Below, in pieces: positions 15,174-25,945 of a stretch of 64,000 nucleotides of DNA (positions are counted from its first letter, which is position 1; every line of letters starts with the position of its first letter). Made by a program: the position numbers and the translations under genes. Source of the DNA: Golubevia sp. BC0850 (lineage: Eukaryota; Basidiomycota; Exobasidiomycetes; Golubeviales; Golubeviaceae); NCBI GenBank assembly GCA_012976225.1, contig JAAVVG010000002.1, positions 1,488,001-1,552,000 on the forward strand, read 5' to 3'. The notes below the pieces were generated by a model. It made no database searches. It saw nothing but the letters and a program-made list of their open reading frames with translations, and was not told the origin of the DNA.

Positions 15174-18100
15174 TTAATCAATCTTTCTCTTCTTTCCGTT
15201 CCGAACCTTTTCCCTTTCTTCCTTCTGTTTCTTCAGAGTCTTAAGAGTCAACAACCAATCCCCACCATTTGAAAGGTTATGAGAAACCACCTCGTCAGGA
15301 TAAGTTCCTCTCTTCTCACAAGTTTGCTTCATCAAGCCTTCAAAATACTCCTTAGTTTCCTTCAAACCTTTTCCCAATTCTTTTTTCTTCCTCTCAACAG
15401 TAGCACTACTAATCCCATAAGATTTTGCCAACTGTTCTACTTCTGTCAAAATTCTACTTCTTGAACTAGTTGAACGATCTCTACTCCTCCTCTCAGTACT
15501 TGAAGATGGAAGTCTTGAAGTTGAAAGAACTTTGGAGGTAGTTTTGTTGACGCTAAGGGTACTCATCTTTTCAGGAGAAGGTGAACTTGGAAATAAAGGC
15601 GGGTCTTTGAAGACGTTCTTGTTGATCGTCGTAGAATGACGTTTGATTTTCCCACTAGTAGCGGCTTTCTCAATTGCGATTCTTTGAGAGATTGCGGCCT
15701 TCGAGTTCGAATTTGAACCTGAAGCAGATGAGGCGGAAGCGACTTTGGATTTGACGACCGAACTAGATGTTTTGGGTTCCGCTTCTTCTAACTTCGCCTC
15801 TTCTTCCTCAGACTCTGCCTGAACTTCTTGAGCTTGAGCTTCTCCTCCTTCTTCGGCTTCTTCTTCTTCTTCTTCTTCTTCTTCTTCTTCCATTCCCCCT
15901 GCCAAACTTTCCTGACTATCATAATCCACCGAAAAATCGACCCACTGGGCTTGTTCGTGTCTTTTAACCAAAGGTTTACCAGGATCGACGTCACTAACTC
16001 TGCCTCTTTTCCTCTTAAGACCAGAAGTGACTTCATGTCCAGCGATCGTAGCTCTACCTTTTTCGATTGGTTTAGAGGAGGACGAAGCGACGGATAAAGG
16101 ATTGACAGCTTCGACTTCAGCAGAACGATGACGAGAGATAGGTTGTTGGAGGGAGTTTGAAGATCCAGAACCTGTACGTTTCAGAATCTCGACTCGTTTG
16201 AGTTGAGTAGATCCAGGTTGAGATGATCCTACTGAAGCGTCTACGAAGCTCTTGTTGGTTGAAGATGAAGAAGTCCTTTCTTGAATGCGATTCATGAATG
16301 AGGGTTGCTTGGGGAAGTTTGGGATAGGACTTAAGAGATGGACCAGGGATGGGAAAGTCAGAAAAAGGCGAACTGGTTTTGGGTTGAACATCGGAAATTT
16401 CATCTAATTCTTGACCAAACTCACTCTGCTGTCGCTTCCTTTTCGCCTTCTTCCATTTCTGCATCTGAAGAACGAAGTGCCATCGCAACTTCTCGTTCTT
16501 CCTCTTTCTCCAAAGCATTTGCGAATTCATCGACCTCAGCCTCTGGTTCCAGGATCTCTTCAGCGAGTTCTTGAATCTTGCGTTCTTCTTCCTCGTTTAC
16601 TTGTTCTTCTTCTTCTTCCTCCTCCTCCTCCTCTTGATCCTCTTGAGGTGCAGTTTCGAAACCTTGGGTCTGAGTCTGAGTCTGAGTCTCAAGTCTCCTT
16701 CTCCTGAAAAGATTGAGAATGATCTTATCGATTATAGCACCGACATCCTCGTCATCGTAATAAGACTTCCACCAATTGGCTGATTTTCCGGGTGTCTGAA
16801 GTTGAGAAAGCAAAGAGGGAAGCAAGCATGGCAGAGAGGGAAAGAAGATAGAGGATCAGCAAGTGTTCTCGAAAGGTCAAGGTAAGAGCTGACGAAAGGG
16901 GAAAGAAAAGAAAAGAAACTCACAGTCTGAGCCAGAGCTTCCCAATCTTCATCATCAAACTCAAACACCGTATTTCCCTCATCGTTGAGTCCTTTCTGTT
17001 CTATCTCTTCTTCGGATAGACTCAGTAAGAAATCCGTCACCATTTCAGCTAGGACTAAAACGTTGTCCGAGTTCATCTGGGTGTTTTGCGAAGGACTGGA
17101 GGAAAGAAAAGGAAGGATTCAAAGAGAAATGTTAGTAGAATTGAGACATAACCTTCAAGTAACAGGCTCAGATAGGAAGGGACGAGATGGAATCAGCCAC
17201 TCACTCTTCATCGTCATTCTCCATCAATTGATCTTCTGCTTCCTCCTCCTCCTCCTCCCCCTCATTTCCAGCTCTTTGTTCATGTTCTTGAATCTCAACT
17301 GTCTTCTCTCTGTGTTCCTGTTCCACTTGAATCTCACCTCCAACATTTTCCAAAGCTTGAATTCTCTCTTCCGCAATCTCTTGACTTCCATCCCTGACCT
17401 CTTGCTCTTGCTCTTCTTCTCCAACTAGACTATCTTCATAATCATCTTCCACATTCTTCTTTACTTTAGATGTCTTCGGCTTAACAGCAGGTTTTGGGAC
17501 AGGTCTAGGTTCAACCGCCTGTTTTTGAACAGGTTTTTCGTCTTCCACAGAAATTTGCTTCCTCACTTCTCTATCCTTAGGGACTAATGGAGGAAGAGAA
17601 GCAGATCTTGAAGGAAAGCCATGGTCTACACCATCATCACCAAAGAACCCATCTCCAAGATCCTCATCTTCTGGTTCATCAACCTTTCCATTTCTATCAT
17701 CTTCTTGAGAGGTCGAAACTTCATTCAATCTTCTACCTTCTAAATCTCTTGAAATTCCATCTTCTCCATTACCATTTCCATTTCCATCCCTCTCTTGAAT
17801 TTCATTTCTATCCCCACCACTCTCCTCTCTTCTCTCCCTCTTCCTCTCCTCGAACTCCCTCTTCATCCTTTTCCTCCTCTCTTGAAAGTCTTTAGTTTCC
17901 CACAAAGTCCAAACCTTAGCTTTAATACTTTGAGTGTTCCTTCCTGGGAATCTATCTTCCCCTTTACTAGAGAATTTAAGTAATTCAGCGGCTCTGATTG
18001 ATTTTTGAGGTCTCTCCTTATGATTTCTAAACAAGTGAGCTAATTTATCAACTTCGCCTTCGGACCAAGGAATCAATTTTCTACCTTTCCTGGAAGGAGG

Positions 18101-19351
18101 AGCTAATTTCAATGAATCTTGACTATCCTTATCTTTAGTTTTGGAAGAAGAAGCTTTGAGATTCCTATCTTCCCTTTCCTCATCCTCGTCATCTGCAGCT
18201 CTTCTACTTCTACTCCTATTTCTATCATCATCATCATCGTCGTCGTCGTCATCTTGATCTTGATCCTCATCTTCACTTTCCAACTCTCTTTCCCCCTCGC
18301 CCTCGCCCCCTCTCTCCCTCCTAACTCTCTCCTCCCTCTCTCTCCCAATCTTCTTATTCCATTCTTCCAAAAGTTCCTCTCTCTTAGCTTCGCAATAGTG
18401 AGATTGTTCCTCCTGGAACTTCCTAACCTGTTTCTCCAAACATTCCTTCTTGGTATAATTGTCTCTAATGAAAGTTTGATAAGAAGTGGCAGAGTGTCTT
18501 GGGTTTAGAGCTTCCAATTCTTGACACACTATGAGTCCTTGAGGTTTGTGAGGTGTATAAGCTAGATGTCTGATGATGATTTTCTTGTCATCTATTGTGT
18601 AGGGGACTCGACCTGAGTGTTTGGAGCTGAAAGAGAGAGAGAGGGAGAGAGAGGGAGAGTTAGTGGGAGAAGGGAGAGCTGGGGGCCCAAAAGAGTTAAC
18701 TAGATTAATTTTTTGATTCTTTCTGAACTGAATAAGACGCGTTTTGAAATCATGTAGAAGAAGGGGAAGAGATAGAGAGGGGTTTGCCACTCGAAAGGTG
18801 ACTCAACCCTCCAACACCCATGTCCCTACCTTCTGTGTCAGGATGTCATTCCTTGCCTCAAAGACCAACCACGATTCGACAATGAGATTAGCACCTATGA
18901 CACCCTCCCTCTCTCCCAACGATACCCCCATTGATCTTCATCTCATTCTCTGCACGCTTTACCTCTCTTTCACTCACGCGACGACCGCCTTCTGTTTCTC
19001 CTGTTGCTGATTCTCAGAATCGTCAGCCTGTGCATTATCCTTCTCTTTCTCCAGTATCGTGGTTGCCTCGAACTGTTGAAAAGGAGCTTTCTGCTCTAGT
19101 TGAACTGATTGATAGATCCAATCCGAAGAGACCACTTTGGCTCTTGGTCGCTGTTTTAGCCATTGACGTTTTGAGACTAGATTGGCATTGAAATCAAAGA
19201 TTATGATATCTGCATCTTCTGGTTTGGATGTTGTAGTTGCACCATGTCGCTTGATTAGAGAAGTAACTTGAGAACGGAGATCATAATGTTCATCTTTGAA
19301 TCCGATGGGAATCAAAATCTTTAGGTTCGAGAAGATTGAACTATCTGGCAT
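15174..19351 (-). CDS. RAP1: Rap1-family telomere protein (BRCT, Myb, Myb-like, RCT)
   Basis: Five exons (18978-19351, 17205-18626, 16924-17095, 16425-16795, 15174-16329) sum to 3495 nt, 1164 aa. Domain order is that of Rap1. An N-terminal BRCT domain carries the conserved Trp in SSDWIYQSV. A Myb domain begins GRVPYTIDDKKIIIRHL. A second Myb-like segment begins GRKLIPWSEGEVDKLAHLF. Long acidic and Ser-rich linkers with poly-Glu follow. The C-terminus (LAKSYGISSATVERKK ... LSNGGDWLLTLKTL) resembles the Rap1 C-terminal protein-interaction domain. Rap1 is recruited to telomeres by TRF-like proteins or binds DNA directly, and controls telomere length and end protection. Introns are 95-351 bp; the last junction uses CTTAAG with a CTGAC branch site. 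At 1164 residues it is large for the family. The gene is head-to-head with RNase H2 subunit B. Confidence 0.82.
15858..15890. repeat. (TTC)n coding trinucleotide repeat, poly-Glu in Rap1
   Basis: Eleven near-perfect TTC triplets on the + strand encode an uninterrupted glutamate run on the coding strand within the acidic linker of the Rap1 homologue. A second Glu-rich tract is encoded near 16600-16635. Such runs are prone to slippage. Confidence 0.8.
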
Positions 19352-19521
19352 CAGAGTGAATTATGTAAGTGGAAGTGTTGGTGGTTTGAGTAGTAAAGTA
19401 GAGTAGAATAGAGAAGTTGAGACAAAGATGTAGTGATGGGTTGAACGTTGAGTGGATGGGAAGGCAACTGGGTGGAAGTGTTGCTCTTCCTTCTGCCCAA
19501 GTTGCACCGAATTCAGCAATC
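19352..19521. promoter_or_regulatory. Bidirectional promoter RAP1 / RNH202
   Basis: Only 170 bases separate the start codons of the Rap1 homologue (minus) and the RNase H2B homologue (plus), so both must share control sequences. No TATA box was recognised. The arrangement implies possible co-expression, which is an inference. Confidence 0.6.
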
Positions 19522-21051
19522 ATGAGTTCTGATTCTAATTCTAATCCGACGAGTTCAAGCAGGAAATTCATTCTTCTATCAGTTCCGCCTTCAGCCTTGC
19601 GATCCAATTCTTCAACTCAATTCCTGGCACTTCCTCATCCAAGATCAAATGTCCCAACTTACTTTCTACCAACAACTTCTCGAACTGAAACAGCCACAGA
19701 AACTTCTTTGACTCAATCTGATTATTTAGAATCAGAGAAATTGTGCGATAGGATACTAGAATTGAAAGTCATTAGACCAGAAAAGGCGCAGAGATCTTGG
19801 TTCGTGGCAACTCCTCAGAAAGAGGATCAGCAAGAAAGAGAAGAACAGCGAAGGCGGAAAAACCAAGATCCAATTCAGGATCATGGTCAAGTAATTGCAG
19901 GTGAGTAAGTACATGGAGAATCTCGAGAATTCTCGAGAATTGACGGTGAAGAGAGAGAGAGTGTGTGGATCTTTACTTCCTGGGAGGCTATCGCTTCGAC
20001 AACTTTCAGAGTGGGGACCACATCGTGAAACAATAAAACCAATTGCGACCTGTGGTAATTACTCGAATAAAGGTAGGGACCCCAATGCTGATCAGTGACG
20101 CCTCTACAACATGTTTTGATCCCTCAAGACGGAGCTCTCCACACTCTCTCTCCTATAGATCCAATCTTTCTTCTCTTACCAATGTTCAAACCTTCAGTGA
20201 GTAACCTTCTCTCAACCTTTCACCCTCCTTCTCTAGGTCGGAAGCCTCCTTTCATCTATCTCTATCTCTCTCTCTCCCCAGTCTTCTAACTTTCCCACCT
20301 TTCCCTCCCCTCTCCCCTCTTCTACTTTCCATTTGTCCTTCTCCTCTGTCCCACCACCCTTCTCTATCTTTTCTACTCACCCTAATAGCTCGACTCAACC
20401 TTCTCAACTCATTTCCTCCCCTCGGAAGATTTCTTCGAACAAGCTTCAATAAACCTCCATCGTTCCTTAATCCGATCTCAGAATTCCAAAACAAGCTCCT
20501 CAAACTCAGTGGACGAAATAGAAGAAGAAGGAAGTTGGGAAGATGTGATTCGATTTGGCAACACGAAGTCTGCCATTGATGGGTTGGGTAGAGTTTCTGA
20601 GGTTCAAGGTTAGTAGTAGTTTGAGATCAGAATGTGCTTTGGGTACTTATCAGTCTGGGAAATTTCAGATTGAGGTTGATTCAGAAGTTTAAGATTTCGA
20701 GTCGGAGAGACGTTTGCTGAAGAGCAGAGCTCTCCTATCGACGACCACCCAGCCACAAGTCTGACTCCCCACTCACCCCCCCTTTTTGTATTCACAGAAA
20801 TCTCTTCCACACTCAAAGTCTATCGTCCTTCAACTCCTAAAGTCCTCTCACTACTAACTCAAAAGTTAGAACAATTATCAACCAAAGGGTTGTTCGAAAA
20901 GGCTCCTAACACTTTAGGAAGAGCTTTAGCTAGATCTACTGATGAAGGTTGCAGTGAGAAAGAAGAATTCAAAGCCAGGAGGAAGATCGCAAGAGGGGTT
21001 TTGGAGGGATATTTGAATGAGGATTGGAGAGAGGTTTGGAAGGAGGAATGA
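19522..21051 (+). CDS. RNH202: Ribonuclease H2 non-catalytic subunit B (Rnh202/RNASEH2B)
   Basis: Four exons (19522-19900, 20096-20196, 20389-20608, 20798-21051) give 317 aa. Exon 2 carries the family hallmark, DGALHTLSPIDPIFLLLP, the strand that packs in the B/C subcomplex. Exon 3 continues with an acidic helix region (PSEDFFEQA) and exon 4 encodes a Lys/Leu-rich helical C-terminus with TLKVYRPSTPKVLSLL. RNase H2 cuts RNA of RNA:DNA hybrids and single ribonucleotides in DNA; subunit B is structural. The acceptor of exon 3 (CTAATAG) was chosen because other frames in the CT-rich intron run into stops. The intron 2 region is low-complexity C/T. Length matches fungal homologues. Confidence 0.78.
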
Positions 21052-21495
21052 GAAGATGAGAGGTAGAATGTATTTATAGTGAGATGGAGGAGAAGCTGCA
21101 ACATAGAAAGGACAAATCTGTTCATGATTCTCACTGTGACAAGAATAGCGAAACTAGTGGCAATAGGATTGTCGCTGAGTCTTTGGGTTTCGGCAACGGC
21201 GCGAGTTGTTCAAGCTCCATCGAGCTCGACATGAGAGAGCGGAGGCTCTTGGTGAAAATTTCATTTGGTAACGATCTCGATTTAGCTTTTCCGCGACGTG
21301 ATCGGTAAGAAGATTCTGATTTCAAAAGTGGTATTGGTGCTGGCAAAGACAAAGCAAAATCTGAACCCCTTGACACTGTCTTCAGCTCGTCCCACTTCCT
21401 CTTCACCCTCCCAAGCCCGTTGACCATCCTTTAAAATCCCTTTCTGTTTCCTCCCTCGGAACCTCTCTTTCCTTTCCTTCTGAATCGCTACCATC
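21052..21495. other. Convergent intergenic region with doubtful open frames
   Basis: 444 bases between the stops of RNH202 and the quinone oxidoreductase. Overlapping minus-strand frames of 70 and 98 codons (21282-21494, 21131-21427) are open, with charged and basic composition, but match no family I know and lack splice-supported structure. They may be a small gene or just 3' UTR. Confidence 0.35.
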
Positions 21496-23157
21496 TTACT
21501 GGATTTTGATCAACAACTTTCCACTTGTACCTCTTCCAGTAATGTCTTCTTGAGATTGTTTGATCCCTTCTGCGCTGAATTCATATTCTTTGTGAACTTT
21601 CAACTTGACTACTCCCTGAGAGATCAGATCGAAGAGTTCTGTAGTATGCTTTTCGAATTCTTCAGGAGTGAAGATACTGAGAGATCGAGAGAATGGAGTG
21701 AGGTGAAATGAGAGATTTGGGAGAAGTTGGAAATGTTGCACCCCGAGTCGATTATGATCGGGTTCGAACAGAGCAGAAGTCGGGTGGGGAAAACTCACTA
21801 GTTTCCGAGGGTTGGACGACAGACTGGATTTTAGAGAAAATCAAGCATGAAAAGAAAGAGCATGGTTGGGATGGACTTGTCAGCGAGAGGCTTGCGTTCT
21901 TCTCGTTTTAGAGGAGCGTTCTCCCTATGTTTCTCTCATACATCGATTCTCACCTTTCAAATTCTTAGCCGCGAGCTTTAGAGGAGGGAATGGATCAACA
22001 GCTCCGCTAGCATTTCCGAAAGTGACCAGAGATCCTTTTCTAGCCAACAATTCGAAGTTGAAATTAAAGGTGGTTTTTCCCACCCCATCATAGGAAGCTA
22101 TGACACCTTCTCCCTTGGTAATTTCCATGACTCTATCAACCAAGTTCTCCTTAGTATAAAGAATCACATGTTCAGCTCCAGCCTCCTTTGCGATCTTTGC
22201 CTTTTCATCAGTGGAAGTGGTCCCAATGACATGACAACCGAAATGTTTGGCAAGGTTACACAGAATAGTTCCTACTCCCCCCGCTGCAGCATGAACCAGA
22301 ATGTAATCTCCTTCTTGGACTGGATGAGCTTCTCGAAGCAAAGTCAAAGCAGTTAGACCTTGAAGGATGGCTGTGGCTCCATCTTTGGTTGAAACGGAAG
22401 AAGGTAACTTCAAGGTCTTTGAGAGGGGTGCGATGGTGTATTCAGCGAAAGCTCCACCGACTGAATAGGAGGCTGCTTTGTCGTTGAGTTTCAGAGGACC
22501 GGAATAGTTGGGAGGTAGAGCAGCCACTTCTCCGCTTGGCTCGTTTCCTAAGATGAAGGGAAGCTTTAGGGGGTAAAGACCTAAGAGAAGAGGAGAAGGA
22601 TAGTGGTCAGAAATGATCTGAACAGGAAGGAGTAAAGCTGGAACTCACCCTTCCTTTGATAGGTATCGATGAAGTTTACACCTGCGTACTGTGTTGGGAG
22701 TGGGGGCAGCGTTGATAAGAGATTAGGACCAGATCTTTAGAAGAGAGTCCTTCATAGCTTCCATCTGAAGCCAAAACAGCAATCCTTATATCTACTGTTA
22801 TTGAATCAACTTTCTCCTTCGAGTCTGAGCCAGTCCGTCCTCCATCCTATCCCCCCAACTGGCCCACACTGAGAAACTTACCTCTGTCTTTAGCAAAACT
22901 TCTCCCTCTTTTGGCTCCGGAACGGGAATGGTGTGAATCTCCAACACTTCATATCCACCTTGTTTGTGAATCTGAAGAGCTTTCATCTCTTTTGGGATCG
23001 AGCTTGCCATGGTGGTAGAAAAGGATTGAAGTGGGGAAGAAAGGTGGAATCGATTGAAGTTGCTACTTAGAAGATTGTTGGATGTTGGAATGAGCTTGGG
23101 ACTTGCAGGTCGAGTCGTTGAAGTGATTGATCGAAGCAAGATGGAAGTCGAGAACAT
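21496..23157 (-). CDS. NADPH:quinone oxidoreductase (zeta-crystallin-like MDR)
   Basis: Five exons (22882-23157, 22649-22688, 21954-22580, 21799-21823, 21496-21676) give 382 aa. The zinc-free medium-chain reductase core is clear: YAGVNFIDTYQRKGLYP, LGNEPSGEV, and the nucleotide-binding loop AAAGGVGTILCNLAK. The fourth exon is only 25 nt; it restores the family motif CRPTLGNYIFTPEEF across two junctions. The enzyme reduces quinones with NADPH one electron at a time. Residues 1-49 are an extra N-terminal segment rich in Ser/Arg/Thr and lacking acidic residues, like a mitochondrial presequence; Met50 starts the normal core (MASSIPKEMKALQIH). Two products, mitochondrial and cytosolic, are therefore possible by alternative starts. 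Confidence 0.92.
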
Positions 23158-23318
23158 TCACTTCTTGGTGGGTGGGAAGGAAAAGGAAGATGTGAAGAAG
23201 CACAGATGAGTCTCGGACATCAAGGAGATAAGACCACCTCTTTCTCAAGTTCTTTAAAATTACTCGCATTCTAAAAGGCTACTTTGCCTTTGGAAAATTA
23301 CTACATCAAGACGAAATG

Positions 23319-24718
23319 TCACTGCTCCAAAGAACGGATCTCATCGAGCCGAGCCCCATGCATGTAGGAAGAAGTAGCCAGGTAAAGATATCGAAACCAA
23401 ACCAATTGACTCCAATGCTTTTTCATGGCTTTGAGACTCATGAGATAGTCTCCAAAACCAGAGAGAAAAGAGATGCTGGAGGGGGCAGGGATGAGGAGAG
23501 GATTGTCGGAAGTAGAAGTGAAGTGTGAAGGAAGAGTCGAGTAGCTCAGGTGAGATGCCACCGCCTTTGTGACTCCGAGGAACTTTGTGAATCTAGAACC
23601 GCTTTGTAAGGAGTAGATCCGAGGGGATCGAAGAGGCCCAAGAGGTGAAGAGAAAGACTTTTTAGATGAAAGAATCAAGCCAGCTTGAAAACAGGCGATG
23701 TGGTTTGGATGAGATGAAATGCCTTCCGAATCGAAGGTGATGGCCTGAACAGTTTGAAGAAGAGAGGGATTCAACGTTTGAGAGATCTTTTGAAGATTGA
23801 GCAATCGAGATAGAGGAGACTTACGGATTGAATGTCATGTTCTTTCATGAAGCTCTCGACTATTTCTGAAATGTATTCAGGGCTCCAAATTTCCTTCATG
23901 CCATCTTGAAGATTACTTCAAAATTGATGCAAAGAGAGAGGAAGAATTGTCAGTAAGAATCGTTTTAGGCATCATCTAGAAAGAACTAACGGATCGTTCA
24001 TGCTGAAGACCTGACTTGACGGGACTCCAAAGACGTCATAACTGTCTATCAGCTCTTGTCTTCTAATCTTTCCTAGTCCATCGGCGTTTCCTAGAGAAGC
24101 GCCAGGAAGAAGAGAGAGACGCAGCTGGGTGTCAGAAAGGGTGGATTCTCCAATTCTCGAGAATACTTTTACAAACCTTCAGAAAGGGAGAGACCAAAGA
24201 TCTCCACTCCAGCTTTGATGAGAGGTATGATTATAGGAGAGAAAAACATGACCTCATCATCTGGATGAGCAGTCAAGAGAAGAGTTCGACCAAACTTTGC
24301 GATTGAAAAAGTTGATTGAGAAAAGAAGATCATCAGACACATCTTCTTAGAGTCTATATGGTCCATTGCTATGTACTCACTACTTGTTTTAGTATCTCAC
24401 AGTCCGTTCTGGGTAGTCGATTGAGTCCGTGCAACGAAAGAGAATGAGCAAGAGATCAGTCAGACTTCCAGGTTCGTCTTCTCACTCTCTTCCTGCACCT
24501 TACCTTGCATCACCCTCTCGTGGAAAATATCCAAGATCTTTGAATAACACTCCAGCGAGCCAGTGTTGAATGATCAGGGAGGAGAGGAGAGTGAGGAGTA
24601 GAAAGTAAGTAAAGGGTTTGGAAATGACCCATCTTTTGATCGTCCGCACAACCCTCTTCAGGTTGGGTTGCTTTGGTTCTGATTGCTTGAAAGTGTTCGG
24701 CTTCTGTTTCGAAGACAT
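23319..24718 (-). CDS. GPI12: N-acetylglucosaminyl-phosphatidylinositol de-N-acetylase (PIG-L/Gpi12)
   Basis: Six exons (24504-24718, 24381-24408, 24177-24294, 23991-24090, 23825-23915, 23319-23744) give 325 aa. A single N-terminal membrane segment (FTYFLLLTLLSSLIIQHW) anchors it in the ER, with the catalytic domain behind it. The zinc-site motif AHPDDE is intact (TLLLTAHPDDEVMFFSP), as are LNADGLG-like GNADGLGKIRR and the second metal motif SSHPNH in FDSEGISSHPNH. It performs step two of GPI-anchor synthesis, removing acetate from GlcNAc-PI. The second exon is 28 nt. The last intron was placed so that the conserved ITFDSEGISSHPNH follows directly. It lies 161 bases downstream of the quinone oxidoreductase start, same strand. 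Confidence 0.9.
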
Positions 24719-25945
24719 CTCTGATGAGATACTTCTAGGAGAAGAAGCACAAAAGGGAAGAGATTATGTTTTGGGGATCGAGTGCGACTGTGCGGTGAAT
24801 CTTCTTTCTTCTCATCGTTTTATAATCTTCGCTTTTTCTCTTCGAGCTACAGTGGAGCTCTTTGAGACCACAGCCTTCGAATCTCCTGGATCTGTCCGAG
24901 AATGTCCTACGTAGTCTCGACGTCTCGTTTGAAGCTAGGCGGGCAAACAGCATGGGAGGATTGAACAACGGCGAAGAAGAAAGGCTTGGGAAAAAAATTG
25001 TGTTATTGGGCCATAATTTGATCTCGGGCCTTCTCAAAAAATCGAGCAAGGAAATGATGATTGGAACTCTTGTCTTTGGAAAAAATGTGCGAGAACATCG
25101 TCTCCTCTGCAAGGAAAGGAGAGGAACGATTGAAGGTCTCAGTAATCTCGCAGCTAATCAGACAGATGGAACCGAGAACCGAAAATAAGGTACAAAGCTG
25201 TAACTTGAGAAGGAGTCGAGATGAGGAGTCCAACTTTCGAATCATATCCGCCATGAATCTGATTTTTCAAGTCTCTTTTGGATCACCCAGCATCTCCCAG
25301 TCCCAAATAATGAATTCCTCAGTTAGAGCTTGAAACATCTCGGATGTGGTTAATCAAGAGATGCAGGCTGAGCTCGAGTCGAAAGAAAGCGTGCGGGATA
25401 TGGTGACACGGTCATTGAATCGTGGAGACTTTGAATGAGATGGATGGATGCAAGATAGAATGCGATTGAAAGGGGATGGAGAGAGAGAGAGAGAGAGAAT
25501 AGTAGAGAGATCTATCAAAGAGTCGTTGTTGTGATCATATTTGGAAGAAGAGGTGGATGGGAGAGAAGGAAAGAAGAAGAAGAAGAAGAGCTTGCTAACT
25601 TTCTCGCGAACTGAGAGCATCGCTTCCACTCTCCCGCTCTGCCACCACAGTTTCAGATTGATTGACTTTAGCTTTGAAGGTAGCAATGAGCTTCATGGAG
25701 TACACAAAAGTATAACGAAACATAGTTTAGGCATACAAAAGAGGGGAGTGGGAGGAAATCTGACCAATAGCGCTACTTGTACACGATGACATTTGCGAGG
25801 GAGAAAATAAAAGAAAAAGTTGAAACTGGAGAAGAAATAGAGCAAAAGACAAAAACACCAGAAATTGGGTTGCTCTAACATAAGTAGAAGACAAAAAGAG
25901 AAGAAAGAGAAATGGGGTATAGTTTTCGAGGTTTCAAAGAAGACA
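24719..25945. other. 1.2-kb intergenic region, no gene recognised
   Basis: This lies between the PIG-L start and the stop of the next minus-strand gene. Open frames of 80-125 codons occur on both strands but overlap each other, mostly begin at non-ATG codons and show no family signature or consistent splice structure. It contains a GA microsatellite and A-rich sequence near the 3' end of the downstream gene. It should include the PIG-L promoter. Confidence 0.4.
25480..25498. repeat. (GA)n microsatellite
   Basis: An uninterrupted GA dinucleotide run of about nine units in non-coding sequence. Confidence 0.8.

Noticed and set aside
16117-16530. Alternative exon in the Rap1 gene (frame with SDFPIPGPSLKSYPKLPQ)
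   Set aside because: It cannot be spliced back into the downstream frame with any usable donor; the CTGAC branch site and CTTAAG acceptor at 16330 give a clean in-phase intron instead.
20282-20460. Continuation of RNH202 through the CT-rich stretch after CCCCAG at 20281
   Set aside because: All readings hit stops or fail to meet the conserved acidic helix; the acceptor at 20388 keeps phase and total length.
21131-21494. Possible small minus-strand gene downstream of the quinone oxidoreductase
   Set aside because: Two frames overlap, neither resembles a known protein, and the place is where two 3' UTRs should lie; kept only as an intergenic note.
24735-25254. Overlapping minus-strand frames of 83-125 codons upstream of PIG-L
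   Set aside because: They overlap plus-strand frames of similar length, have no family signature and no splice-supported extension.
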